DNA from: Rhynochetos jubatus
Taxonomy: Eukaryota; Chordata; Aves; Eurypygiformes; Rhynochetidae
Length of the DNA: 64,000 nucleotides
NCBI GenBank assembly: GCA_027574665.1
Contig: CM050650.1
Span: forward strand, 103,017,086-103,081,085
Direction: 5' to 3'
The notes beneath the pieces were generated by a model, which was given only the letters and a program-made list of their open reading frames with translations, did no database searches and was not told the DNA's origin. Position 1 is the stretch's first letter. Every line of letters starts with the position of its first letter. Both the position numbers and the translations under genes were made by a program. Of this stretch, positions 12,401 to 23,722 are shown in pieces.

Positions 12401-15400
12401 CAGTATAAGAACAAAATGTAAGCTCTTTATCACCTTCATTCCATGCAGATGACTGTTGTAAAAAATCCCTTCTGAAAAGTGACTTTTCCAGGAAGATAAT
12501 AATAAATGACAGTTTAGAAGAGGGAACAATTTACTGATATTCTGAACCTGAATATTTAGTTGCCTGGGTAAGGTTTGGTTTTTTTCCTTCTTCTTTCATT
12601 TATTCTCACTTTTATTACAACCCCTCAAGCTCTGGAAATCGGTGTCTTCAATTACAAGTTATTTAAATCAGCTGTTCCAGTAACATATTTGCTATTTTGA
12701 TCAACTTTTGGATGCTAATTAGAACATTCTTCCTACTGCTTTTCTCCTTAGGAGATAGAAGCTCAGCTGTGTAAATCAGCTTTTGATGATGTACACAGTG
12801 GTATGTTTGACTCTGAACATTTAAAGAGAATGGATATGTTGCAACAGCATATTTACCATAATGGTATTTGACTTCTTCACAAAGATTGGCAGAGGGAAAG
12901 CAGATAGCTTTGTACCTGAGAAGTTAGATTGCAGTTCAGGAGATCAGTTCTTTTGAATCAGTTTTCCTGAATGAGTTTCTTGAAAGACTAGGTCAGTTCT
13001 TTTTTCCACAACACATTTCCTGTCTGACAATTAAATCCCAGTCCCTTTGAAAAATAAGAAATAGACTCTCCCACCACACCAAAACGCTTTAAAGTTGTTT
13101 CTAAAACTTTCATCACCCTCCTTGTAAATAATGAGTGACACATATGACCTGGGGAGTACTTCTAAGTTTTTATTTTTAAACAGTGGAATATCTACAGGAG
13201 AATGTGTGACATTTTCATCAACAGTCTCCATGCTACCTCTTTCCCAAATGAATTTTCTTCATAATTAGATTGTGTGGGATGCTAAACAGTAGCCAAAACT
13301 AGTGGACCAACAGGATGCACCCAGTGAAACCAACATGATTTCTACTCTGAGTCCACTGAAACAAATGTACTGTATTTCAAGATACAGACTGATTCCTCTT
13401 TGCTGGTCTGCCAGGTGTGAAGGTGCTGCAGTTCCTGGTGTCCAGGTGTAGCCTGCAGTGAGACTGTGCACACACGCTCTCAGACAATATACATGCCCAG
13501 TACAAAAACAGCCAACCACCAACAGATAAACCCCAAAATGAAAACGGTGCTTTTAGAGGTGACACCACAAACAGCACTCACATAAATTTGAACTAGTCTG
13601 ATCAGGATGAGAACTAAATGGAAAATTATTAAATGGCCCCATCTTGTTGTTACTTGACAGTTAACCAGAGTGTCTTAAAGATGGCTAGCAGACCCCACAC
13701 CCTCTGCACACATACACTTACACCCTCTGCAGCTGGCCTAGACTTCTCAGTAGCCAGCACCCAGATCTCATGTCATACTTACTGGCTAGTCTAGCCTGAT
13801 GTTTGTTGCTGTCTCACAGACGCACATAGACCTCTCCAGTAGCAGGCCCATAGACCCATGGTCTCCCCAGTATCTCCCAGACTGCTTGAACTAGTCACCA
13901 GTTTGTCTGCCTTGAAGGCTGCAAGCTTCTTGTACATAAATGAATTCAAACAAGGAGCAGAGAGCACATTCAGACAGAAAAATGTGTGGTGAACTTAAAA
14001 GCTGCCTGCTTAGATGTCACTGGCCCCTTTTATTCCCCTTTCTCTCTGTTTTCTTGTTCTCTCCAGATCCACCATCTCTCTTCTCATGCCTCTTCCCAAA
14101 TAAACAGCCTGCTTCCTATTATTTTTTCTGCATTCATCCCAGTCTTCTACATCCACACCCAAATCTGGTGTTTCTGAAGGACTGGAGAGATGACTACAGG
14201 TTTGTTTATGTGAACGTTTTGTGATGGTAAAACTTCCTTAGACTGACAGTCTTCTTTGGTCTGTGGAGTTAATACCTGTACCTAGATGGCTTGTTAGTAT
14301 CATCTACTGTATCTACTTTGTAGGAATTTATCTGGACAAAGAACAGTGAGGTTTATCTCACTTCTGTGTATAGTCCTAAACTGACCAGGTGTAAGATGTC
14401 AAGAACAAATGAAAAGTAATTCAAAATTTACTCAAAATTCATGGAGATAAGACTAAATACACAAGAGGAAGCACTATCAGACTGAAAGCAATGTCAGGAT
14501 ATTATAGTTTATTTCATTAATCCTTTTGAATATCCAAGATCACAAGCTTTTGCAGCCTGATTCTTCTTTTTATATAACTGAATATCTTTCAAAGCTAGCA
14601 TTAACCACAAGCTGATTCTGAATTAGAATCAGAATTCTGAGTTCACATGGACAGCCAAGACTTGGCTGGATACCGCTACAGGAGTCCAAATGGTTATCTA
14701 CATTTTATTCTGAGGGAATATAAAATCAGTTTGCTACAGTGGTATAATTACAGTCTTCGTAATCATTTTGTTCTTGCATTTCGGACTAGGGCACTCCTGA
14801 AGAGATCTCAGACGCATTACATTTCAAATCATTCTGTGATGCTTGTTGTTGCCTCTCAGAACTTGGAAAAGAGTGGATTCATGAGTATGAAGAAGAGAAT
14901 GACAGGTCGAGGGTTTTCTGCTCAAAAAATAATTTTAGCAGTCTTTTTGTACGAGTAGTTCAGTAGGCATCCATATTTGGTGATTCTAGTTTGGTAGCTG
15001 TGTATGTTAACACCTGCAGAGGTATGCAGCGCTAGGGATAGGTACTTCCAGGGAAAAGATTTTTTTGGCACCGTGTATTTATGTGACTATTGACATCAGC
15101 TTAGAGGAAGCAGCATACTAGCACAATGATTTCCACTTAATGTGATCACTAGCTAATTTGATACTCCCTGTTATTTGATTTAATCTCAAGGAAATAAATC
15201 ATTTTCATTGGTTCTTATTGTGGATTCTTATTGCTTATTTTGTTCATGTCCACTTCAGCTAATACTAGATAATTCAATCAACATTTATTGAATCTGCCAT
15301 GGAAAAGGGAAGAGTAATCATGTTGTTTACAACATAAAAATAGACTTGTATCATGCTTATGTTTTACTCTTCAGTTTTTCTGTACCAGTAGATAATTATT

Positions 15401-16731
15401 TGAAATTAGTAGTTACTTTTGAGAGGAGCTGGAAATTAACATTTTACGGCACCTGCAACCTGGCCAATCATAAGTTAAAAATAAAATAGTAAAAAGCTAC
15501 TAACATGTTTCTGCTCTTATTTGTACTGATGTATAAAAGCCCACACTGCTGAAGTCAGGCAAGCTACACTGGCATGAAAGTAATCAAATCAACATATTAC
15601 ATCCCTGGTCTGTCTTAACATTAAGTAAAGAGCATGTACAGAGCGTTGTTTTTAAATAGAAATTTCAATAGTTTTGTTTTCTCAGATCATTTTATCAACA
15701 TGCACTTTAGGTGCTCTCCTAAACCTCCTGTGGATAAATCATCCACTTACTTAATATGATCCAAGTAAAGTGAAAGCAAAGTTACTAAACAGCCAGGTTG
15801 TGCAGAGAATTCAGTTGAGTCAGTGTCTATGAAAAGTACAGGTGGCAAAAATTAACTTAATGATGATGGGAGCATTAATAAGTCTTTTCAACCACTAACG
15901 CAAAGAGATTTTACACTAGCTATTACTATTAACGTCAAGGGAAGCCATGGAGGTGATTCTCCTGCTCATTGACCAGTGACCCAATTCCTTAGGCATGAAG
16001 TGTGAAAAACATGATCTTAAGTACTGTCTACGTTTTTGCCTTAAAATGTGGGATCTTAAACAAGTTCCTCTACTGAGCGATGGATAAATAGGGCTGGGTT
16101 TTATTTTGATTTTCAGTGTTGTGACAGCACTTTTAGTAAAGATACCAGTATAAAGTCAAACAGAAACTCAATGGAGCAGAAAATATTTCATATGCAAACA
16201 ACTGCTTCTAATTGAATCTCTGCTCTAATTTTATCATGCTTCATTTTTACGGTCAACCACCCAAAGAGATATTTTTGCAGCATGACCAAGAGGAGGTTTT
16301 TATATGTATCAGCAAGTAAGCACCATTTTATTATATGGAGATGCTGGGTATTTTATTTTAAATAGTTTATATATATGTTGCAATATATTATTGTTGTCAA
16401 TATATTATTGAACCGTAAAATACAATATTAAATATAAAAATATAAAACCTATAAAATAGATAGAAAAAAACTAAGGCTTGATGTATTTACATTTTATGAC
16501 ATAATTTCAGTAAAGAAATAAGTATAAAGAAATCATTATTTTCAGTTCTATGCTAAGGACCTGTTGTATATTTTACTCTAGAATGCTCCCTGCTCCGAGG
16601 AAAATGGAAAATCCCATCATATAAGTTTTCCTTCTGGAAACTGTTCTGGGCAAGAGATGGCCACTTCAGGGAAAGGGAAGTTGTCGTGTCTTAATCATGT
16701 CTCATATTTTCAATCATGTTGTGAGACGCCA
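6405..16731. other. About 10 kb of AT-rich DNA with no recognised element
   Basis: I find no CR1, LTR, DNA transposon or gene here. The longest open frame is 103 codons on the plus strand (14647-14958); its translation matches no family I know and lacks low-complexity or domain features, so I treat it as chance. Small A/C-rich tracts occur around 7703-7745. The stretch is notable only for being free of recognisable repeats while the following 25 kb is packed with them. Confidence 0.5.
16381..16410. repeat. Short direct repeat in AT-rich DNA
   Basis: The 13-mer 'caatatattattg' occurs at 16381-16393 and again at 16398-16410. It sits in a very AT-rich segment (about 16350-16470) that would melt easily. 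No function is implied. Confidence 0.8.
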
Positions 16732-17250
16732 CAGAGTACAGAGTCCAGCCGTAGGGGTTTCACAGTGTAAGAAGGACATGGACCTGTTGGAGTGAGTCCA
16801 GAGGAGGCCATGAAGATGATCAGAGGGCTTGAGCACTTCTCCTATGGGGACAGGCTGAGAGAGTTGGGCTTGTTTAGCCTGGAGAAAAGAAGGCTCCGGG
16901 GAGACCTTATAGCACCTTCGAGTACCTGAAGGGGGCTGCAAGAAAGCTGTTGGGGGACTTTTTAGAAAAGCAGGTAGTGATAGGACAAGGAGTGATGGTT
17001 TTAAGATGAAAGAGGGTAGATTTAGATTAGATTAGAAAGAAATTCTTCACAAAGAGAGTGATGATGCACTGGAACAGGTTGCCCAGAGAAGCTGTGGATG
17101 CCCCATCCCTGGCAGTGTTCAAGGCCAGGCTGGATGAGGCTTTGAGCAACCTGGTCTAGTGGAGGGTGTCCCTGCCCATGGCAGGGGGGGTTGGAACTAG
17201 ATGGGACTTTAAGGTCCCTTCCAACCCAAACCATTCTGTGATTCTATCAT
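16732..17250 (+). mobile_element. CR1 LINE, 5'-truncated, plus strand
   Basis: Sense CR1 3' end. It encodes remnants of the ORF2 C-terminus, with clear blocks 'aaggacatggacctgttgga' (16772), 'gacaggctgagagagttggg' (16850), 'ttgtttagcctggagaaaag' (16870) and 'ttcttcacaaagagagtgat' (17043). The 3' untranslated part carries 'cctgcccatggcaggggggg' (17171) and 'aaggtcccttccaaccc' (17211), and the tail is 'attctgtgattctat' (17234). The coding frame is interrupted by indels, for example around 16900-16990. This is the same subfamily style as the copies at 6252, 41313 and 48770. Confidence 0.95.
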
Positions 17251-19522
17251 TGTATACATCAATGCAAATTAAATTCCAGTAGTTTTTCCCATATCTCCTT
17301 CCAAGTTTCTAAAATAACTGTAATTTTCACTTCTAAAAGCTCATTAAGAACTGTCTTTCATCAAGCTATCAAAATGGAGAATCACATATTGCTATATCAT
17401 GAGATCTTCTACTGAGATGGTTATTTAACAACCAAATATTTTAATTATGCAACTGTTTAAATCAGCTAATTTGTTTATCAGGTAGGAACTGGAAGAGATT
17501 AATGTCCCAACCTAGAAGAGATAATTTTCCAGCCTCTGGTTCCAAAGCCCATAAACTGGCTCCTCTGCAAGATACATCAGACAATAGCAACAGACTAGAT
17601 TTTCTCCATGCTGCAGAGGGAGAAAACTTGTGAAAGGCAAGCCATTCAGACCTCATTGGAAATGTTTTCCATTGCTAAATCTGGAAAAATCCATAATCCT
17701 GAATAAGTAAGCAAAACATGGTGTTCTTTTAGACAGAGAACTCTTCTAACAGCTCAGGACATTGACCATTTTGACTAGTGTCAGATTGCCAACCATGGCC
17801 ACTGTCTGCTGATTCAGAAGAAATCAGCAAAAATAAAATAAATAGAAATGATCTAGCTAATTATGCACCAAGAAAAACCCATCTTCATGAGGTATCACAG
17901 TCTAAAAGTTAGTATTTCTCCCCATAAGTTATAAAGGAACTCTAAGGTGACAGAATCAGGTGTAGATAAGAATATTTTGTAGGTGAATTAAGTCTATCCA
18001 CCATGTCTGTAGAAGTTCAGGAAAATAATGCACAAAAATACTGAATTAGTGCAGTTTATTTCATATTTCAAGAATGTCTGTCTTCATTCTAACACTGATG
18101 TTTTTGTGTAAAAGATCCTGCAGTGAAATCCATCCCACAGTCTCAGTGCAGTGGCTGTTGATGTTTTTGCATGGAAGAGAATAGCACAGGCAAGATACCT
18201 CCAGACCAGATTCGTTCCATGTCACTTTTGGAATCAAATGCAGGTCTCAGAAGGGCTACAACATCTTCTGGAGAGAAGAGAGACTTACCACTTTCTATTG
18301 TCTGCAGGAATCTAGGGTAATTAAGTCCTTAAATGTGTGTATTTCAGTTAAATGCCATAACTTAGTAGGGAGGAATCTGCATTCCTTTATATTTGTAGAA
18401 ATCAGTGAACTGTTTTCACAGAAGCTAGGAATAAGAAAAAATGAATTTTTCATATTCAGTAGGATATTAACTGTATACTGGGAAGATGTAAGAGCAATGC
18501 TCTTTTCCTTGAAGACATATTGCACTAACCTTGTTAGAATAAACTCCAGAAATCCAAAGAAAAGAGAGCTATAAAAATATATTTGAATGAACCAGCACTG
18601 ATCAAACAATATATAAAGGAGTAAAATAAACTGATGAAAAAATAGTCAGTTTAAATGTCCAGTGACTGAAAATTGTGTATCAGACTGAGAGATAAACATA
18701 CAAGTAAAATTTCCTTCTGAAGTTAATTGAAGAGTCAGTTTAAAATTAGTGCAGAAAATCCATAAAGTTGAAGTAACCCTGCCATGAATTTGTTGATAGA
18801 CAGGCTAGAGAGGCTGCACATCTTGTTGCTGGAATCAGTGGTGCTGAATCAGACCCTCTTGCAAAGACAGCAAAATATTTATTTGTCTATGTAATACAAA
18901 TCATTGTATTACAGGAATTAATTTTCCTTCTCCTTATTCAGTAGTATCGCTTTCAGATTCAGAAAGAGTAGAATTGTTCCTTGTATCTATATTCTACCAA
19001 CTTTATTTAGCTTAGTACCATCCTTGCTGTAACTACCAGCAGATTAAGGTGCTACATATCAACCACAAGTCAAGAGAGGGTGATGAAGAGCTGTCACAAA
19101 GCTCAGTATTTTTCACACTTTGGCATTAAAGTGTGAAATAGAGGAGCACCTGGCTTTAATTCCAAGATGATTTGAAAAGGCAGCCAATACTAAAGTGCAA
19201 TGCAGTCCTGTTACTATTCTTAAGAATCCAGTAAAGAGCTACAAACAAAGTGGGTTTGGTCTAAAATAAGTACTATGGCTTATACAACACCATCTGTTAA
19301 TACCATCACAAAGCTACTGAGATACAGGTATCTGATAACTACATTAGGTTGATCATTGTTTACAATGTCATGCCTACACCAAGAGTCTTAAAGTCTAAAG
19401 CAAAAAGTGAATACAAGTCCACACGATCACAAGTGGCATGGAAAGGGTGGATACTGTTTGATTGTTTCCTCTCCTTTCCAGAGTAAGAACACAGGAAACC
19501 AAACGAAACCATTAGGAAAGTT
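17251..19522. other. Unannotated AT-rich stretch
   Basis: No recognisable repeat or gene. A 79-codon plus frame and a 104-codon minus frame overlap at 18295-18609. Both lack family resemblance and are likely chance. Confidence 0.55.
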
Positions 19523-19627
19523 AAAAAAAAAAACCCAAAACTAAAAAAAAAAAAAAAAAAACCAAAACAAAACAAACAAACAAAAAAAAACCAAAAAAAC
19601 AAACAAACAAACAAAACCAAAAAAAAA
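19523..19627. repeat. A-rich / (AAAC)n simple repeat
   Basis: About 105 bp of almost pure A and C on the plus strand, made of A runs and AAAC units. The poly-Phe open frame on the complement is an artefact of it. Confidence 0.95.
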
Positions 19628-19802
19628 CTCAGCCAAAGGGGTGATTCTTCAAGCAAGTGGAATTCCTGGCCAAAATGTTTTGTGGATCCTGAAGATTTAC
19701 ACAGATTCAAAAGGAAACTACACAAATTCAGTTAAGAAATATACTGTGGTTCCATATGTGGTGGTTCTACATCCAACTCAGACAGCCATAAACCCATGGC
19801 AT

Positions 19803-20198
19803 CATTGAACAATTCAGGTTGGAAAGCACAAATGGAGGCCATCTATTCCAACTCTCTGCTAGAAGTAAAGCTAACTTCAGAGTTATTACAAGTTACTCAG
19901 GTCCAAGCATAAAGATCCCACCACTACTTTGAGCAAACTTTTCCAGTACTTAACAACTCTTATAGTAGAAATATTCTCCATATACCTACTTGAAATGTCT
20001 CTCACTACAAGCTGTGACTGCTGTCTGTTACTTGTTGCCTATGCATTCCTAAGAAAACTCTAGTGCCTTTTTCTTTCCATCTCCCCGTTAGGTACAGCAT
20101 TTAGGTGACTCTTCAGTGCCCTCTTTTGACCACAGGACAAACCTCCAACGTCTCCTTTCAGGTTGTATTCTCCACCTCTCTACCCATTTACCTCTCAG
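19803..20198 (-). mobile_element. Old CR1-like fragment, minus strand
   Basis: A strongly diverged CR1 3' region in reverse. It has 'caggttggaaagcac' (19815), 'ggaggccatctattccaact' (19834), 'cttttccagtacttaacaac' (19938) and 'ctccccgttaggtacagc' (20081), which line up in order with the conserved CR1 3' landmarks. Divergence is much greater than in the adjacent element, so this belongs to an old subfamily. Its right side is cut by the start of the 3.5-kb CR1. I do not see it resume after 23722. Confidence 0.65.
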
Positions 20199-20540
20199 TC
20201 AGCGCGGGATGCAGCGGCGGCAGCAGCAGCTCCTGCCCGGCTCGGCGCTCGATGGAGACGAGCAGAGGGTTCCCGGGCCTCGATGAGCAGGGAAGGAGCC
20301 GGGCAGCCCGCGTGGTATCGGCAGGCCCTGCGAGAGCGGCTGCCGTCACTCGGGAGCGGGGGCGGGAGCAACCGCGGGGGATTTAAACCCCGCCCAAGGA
20401 GCGCGAGCGGTCTGGAGCGCTGCGAACAGAGTACAGCGTGTCAGATAGGGCAACGAGTGGGCAGGGCGCCATCTCCTCCGGGCTCAGGAGCCCACCTCAC
20501 CCAGTGGCATCACCCTCCCAGAAGAGAGGAGGACACAGCA
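20199..20540 (+). promoter_or_regulatory. CpG-rich 5' UTR / internal promoter of the CR1
   Basis: About 340 bp with many CpG dinucleotides in an otherwise AT-rich region. A GC box 'gggggcggg' (20358-20366), an inverted GC box 'ccccgccc' (20388-20395) and between them a TATA-like 'atttaaa' (20381-20387) sit in a near-palindrome, 'gcgggggatttaaaccccgc' (20374-20393). LINEs need an internal promoter at the 5' end. That this is the CR1 promoter is inferred from position and composition; activity is not shown. Confidence 0.55.
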
Positions 20541-21616
20541 ATGGTTTCTACCCGGCCAAAAGCCGTCGGCAGAAAGACGGCGGGGACCCAGCCGGAGCCC
20601 CCACACTGACATGCAGCCGCCCGGGGCTCCGGCTGCAGGGACGGCCTGAGCCTGGCACTGGGACCGGGGGGCAGCAGCGACAGCCCCTGTGTGTGGGGTG
20701 GGCAAGTAGGTGACCTGCTCAGCCTGGTGGCAGCACTGAAAGAGAGGTGGAAAGGTTAAGGAGTATCAGGGAATGTGAGAGGGAGGTGGGTTGGTGGAGC
20801 CACACCCTGGATCCCTGAGGGAAAGGCAGCAGGTGGGGGCCCCACAACAAGCACAGGATCCCCTACCCTCTCACCAGCAGGCAGAAGGAGGAAGAGACCT
20901 GGGAGATGGGGGGGAATGGAAACAGGTACCTGCTCAGGGTGGCAGGTGAATCCCCTCCCAGCCTCCCACACCTCCCCAGGTGCCCCTACATGACAGGTGT
21001 GGGGCTCTGGAACTCAAGGGCCAGGCTTGTGGGAATGCAGGTGAAGGTTCACCCAGGGAATCACTCAGGGAGGGTCAGGTATCCCTTTGCATCAAGACTT
21101 CCTCTGTTAAGAAGAAGGGGAGGGTTATTGTTGTAGGTGATTCTGTTGTGAGGGGAACAGGGGGCCCAGTATGCTGGCCAGACCCATCCCACAGGGAAGT
21201 CTGCTGCCTCCCTGGGACTCGTGTCAGAGACATCACCAGGAAACTCCCTGGTCTGGTGTGGACCTTGGACTATTACCCACTTTTGGTCATGCAGGTGGGC
21301 ACTGATGAGGTGGCTGAAAGGGATCAAAAGGGATTTCAGAACCCTTGGGCAGTTGGTTGAAGGATCAGGAACGCAGGTCATATTTTCCTCAATCCCCTCA
21401 GTGGCAGGAAAGAATACAGAAAGGAACAGGAAAACGCACCTGATGAGCATGTGGGTCAGAGGCTGGTGCAAACAGTGGAATTTTGGTTTCTTTGATCATG
21501 GGGAGGTTTACATGGCTCCAGGCCTGTTGGCAACGGATGCAGTCCAGCTTTCTCAAAGAGGCAAAAGGATTCTCACTCATGAGTTGGCTGGGCTCATTGA
21601 GAGGGTTTTAAACTAG
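20541..21616 (+). pseudogene. CR1 ORF1 remnant (leucine-rich segment plus SGNH esterase-like domain)
   Basis: The ATG at 20541 opens a basic N-terminus (MVSTRPKAVGRKT...) that meets a stop at 20607. The same frame then continues with a leucine-rich segment 'QVGDLLSLVAALKERW' (20703-20750), a likely coiled-coil remnant, before a frameshift. The esterase-like part begins near 21040. It shows block I 'VVGDSVVRG' with the nucleophile Ser in GDS (21136-21144) and a block III remnant 'VGTDE' (21295-21309). After a one-base frame change around 21315-21325 it continues to the C-terminus ending at the stop 21614-21616. Block V reads D-A-V-Q-L, so the catalytic His position is Gln (21545-21547), and block III has lost its Asn. 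CR1 ORF1 proteins act as nucleic-acid-binding partners of ORF2; the esterase role is unclear. Non-functional here. Confidence 0.85.
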
Positions 21617-21735
21617 GTTTGAAGAGGAAAGGGGATAAAACCAGGCTCACTAGAGATGAGCCTAGGAACATAAGGCCAAATTTGGAACCACAATCCATAG
21701 CCCACCTCAAGTGCAAGTACACCAGTGCATACAGT

Positions 21736-22884
21736 ATGGGCAACAAACAGGAGGAGCTGGAAGCCATGGTGCATCAGGATAGCTAGGACATCGTTGCCAT
21801 CACAGAAATGTGGTGGGATGACTCATGACTGGAGTGCTGCAGCTGATGGCTACAAGCCCTTCAGAAGGGACAGGCAAGGAAAGAAAGGAGGTGGGGTGAC
21901 CTTCTATGTTAGGGAATGCTCCAGTTGTGTAGAACTCAGCAATGGGGATGATAAGGTTGAGTGCTTGTGGGTAAGGATGAGTGGGAAGGCCTACAAGGCA
22001 GACATCCTGCTGGGAGTCTGTTACAGACCACCCAACCAGCATGAGGAGACAAACGAAACATTCTACAAGCGGCTGGCAGCAGTCTCACAGTCACTAGCCC
22101 TTGTTCTCATGGGGGACTTCAACTTACCAGACGTCTGCTAGAAATACAACACCGCAGAGAGGAAACAGTCTAGGAGGTTCCTGGAGTGTGTGGAAGACAA
22201 CTTCCTGACACAGCTGGTGAGTGAACCTACTAGGGGAAGTGCTTTGCTCGACCTGCTGCTTACAAACAGAGAAGGACTGGTGGGGGATGTGGTAGTAGGA
22301 GGCCATCTTGGGCTTAGTGACCATGAAATAATAGAGTTCTTGATTTTAGGTGAAGTAAGAAGGGAGGTCAGCAAGACTGCTACCATGGACTTCTGAAGGG
22401 CAGATTTTGGTCTGTTTAGGACACTGGTTGAGAGAGTCTCTTGAGAGACTGTCCTAAGGGACAAAGGTATCCAGGAAGGCTGGTTGTCCTTCAAAAAGGA
22501 AGTCTTAAAGGTGCAGGAGCAGGCGGTCTCCATGTGCCATAAGACGAACCACTGGGGAAGATACCCAGCCTGGCTGAACAGGGAGCTTTTGCTGGGACTC
22601 AGGGGAAAAAGGGAGAGTTTACCACTGCTGGAAGAAGGGGTAGGCAACTCAGAAAGAGTACAGGGATCTTGTAAGGTCATGCAGGGAGAAAATTAAAAAG
22701 GCTAAAGCCCAACTGGAACTAAATCTGGCCACTGTTGTGAAAAACAACAAAAAAATGTTTCTACAAATACATTGGCAGAAAAAGGAGATTCAAGGAGAAT
22801 CTCCATCCCATATTGGAGAGAAACATAGTGACAAAGGATGAGGAAAAGGCTGAGGTACTGAATACTGCCTTTGCCTCAGGCTTT
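21736..22884 (+). pseudogene. CR1 ORF2 remnant: endonuclease domain and linker
   Basis: The likely ORF2 start is the ATG at 21736 (MGNKQEELEAM). A stop follows at codon 17, and there is a frame change near 21815. The AP-endonuclease motifs remain readable: 'ITEMWWDD' carrying the catalytic Glu, 'GVCYRPPNQ' (around 22010-22040), 'MGDFNLPDV' (22109-22135) and 'LSDHEII' (22313-22333) with the SDH catalytic His. Stops interrupt at 22139 (TAG) and 22394, and more indels follow. The linker leads to '[16 protein letters not shown]' (about 22837-22884), after which the sequence jumps to the far side of the reverse transcriptase. In intact CR1 this enzyme nicks target DNA for target-primed reverse transcription. 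Dead copy. Confidence 0.88.
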
Positions 22885-23637
22885 AATAGGAGAGCCCTGC
22901 AGAGGGACCTGGACAGGCTGGATCAATGGGCTGAGGTCAATTGGATGAGGTTTAACAAGACCAAGTGCCGGGTTTTGCATTTAGGCCACAACAACCCCAG
23001 GCAGTGGTACAGGCTTGGAGAAGAGTGGCTGGAAAGCTGTCAGACAGAAAAGGACCTGGGGGTGTTGGTTGATGTCCAGCTGAAGATGAGCCAGCAGTGT
23101 GCCCAGGTGGCCAAGTAGGCCAGTGGCATCCTGGCCTGTAACAGGAACAATGTGGTCAGGAGTAGGAAAGTGGTTTTGCCCCTGTACTTGGCACTGGTGA
23201 GGCCACACTTCAAGTACCATGTTCAGTTTTGGGTCCCTCACCCTCACTACAAGAAGGACATAGAGATGCTGGAGCATGTCCAGAGAAGGACAACAAAGCT
23301 GGTGAAGGGTCTGGAGAACAAGTCTTATGAGGAGCGGCTGAGGGAGCTGGGATTGTTTAGCCTAAAGAAGAGAAGGCTGAGGAGAGACCTCTACAGCTAC
23401 CTGAAAGGAGGTTGTAGGGAGACGGGTGTTGACCTGTTCTCCCAGGTAACTGATGATAGACCAGGAGGAAACGGCCTCAAATTGCATCAGGGGAAGTTTA
23501 GATTAGATATTAGGAAAAAATTCTTCACTGAAAGAGTGGTCAGGCACTGGAACAGTCTGCCCAGGGAAGTGGTGGAGTCACCATCCCTGGAGGTGTTCAA
23601 GGAGTGTGTAGACGTGGGGCTTGAGGACATGGTCTAG
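22885..23637 (+). pseudogene. CR1 ORF2 remnant: post-RT C-terminal region
   Basis: It starts at '[15 protein letters not shown]' (22885), the segment that lies just downstream of the catalytic FADD block in CR1 reverse transcriptases. It continues through '[14 protein letters not shown]', 'EKDLGVLVD' and a stop at 23116, then in another frame '[15 protein letters not shown]' and '[20 protein letters not shown]' to a terminal stop at 23635. All palm and finger motifs upstream are absent, so no polymerase could be made. The deletion joint at about 22884-22888 is clean, with no inserted sequence. Confidence 0.9.
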
Positions 23638-23697
23638 TGGGTATGGTAGTATTGGGTTGATGGTTGGAATAGACGATCTAATAGGTCTTTTCCAATC

Positions 23698-23722
23698 TCA
23701 GTGATTCTGTGATTCTGTGATT
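23698..23722 (+). repeat. CR1 3' terminal octamer repeat
   Basis: Three GTGATTCT-type units closing the CR1. CR1 elements end in such octamers instead of poly-A, which fixes the 3' end of the element and helps identify the host as a bird or other sauropsid. Confidence 0.95.

Larger units (their letters stand above)
20199..23722 (+). mobile_element. Near-full-length CR1 LINE with internal RT deletion
   Basis: A CR1 retrotransposon in sense orientation. In order it holds a GC- and CpG-rich 5' UTR (20199-20540), a broken ORF1 (20541-21616), the start of ORF2 with its AP-type endonuclease domain (21736 to about 22400) and linker (to about 22884), the ORF2 C-terminus (22885-23637), a short 3' UTR and the (ATTCTGTG)n tail. 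A full CR1 is about 4.5 kb; the missing 0.9-1 kb is the central reverse transcriptase. Stops and frameshifts break both ORFs, so the copy is dead. The 5' end is set by the abrupt change from AT-rich DNA to CpG-rich sequence and could be off by tens of bases. The 3' coding and tail style fits the CR1-E/J-like group and matches the copy at 35530. Confidence 0.93.

Noticed and set aside
14647..14958. 103-codon plus-strand frame
   Set aside because: No family resemblance, no plausible splice context that I can identify, and within the length expected by chance in 64 kb.
15268..15300. Possible LINE L2-like tail ('aacatttattgaatctgcc')
   Set aside because: A match of under 20 bp to a low-complexity motif; no supporting upstream sequence.
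19360..19725. 121-codon minus-strand frame with a Phe-rich middle
   Set aside because: It is created by the A-rich simple repeat at 19523-19627.
22138..22680. 180-codon minus-strand frame
   Set aside because: Antisense shadow of the CR1 ORF2 endonuclease/linker region.
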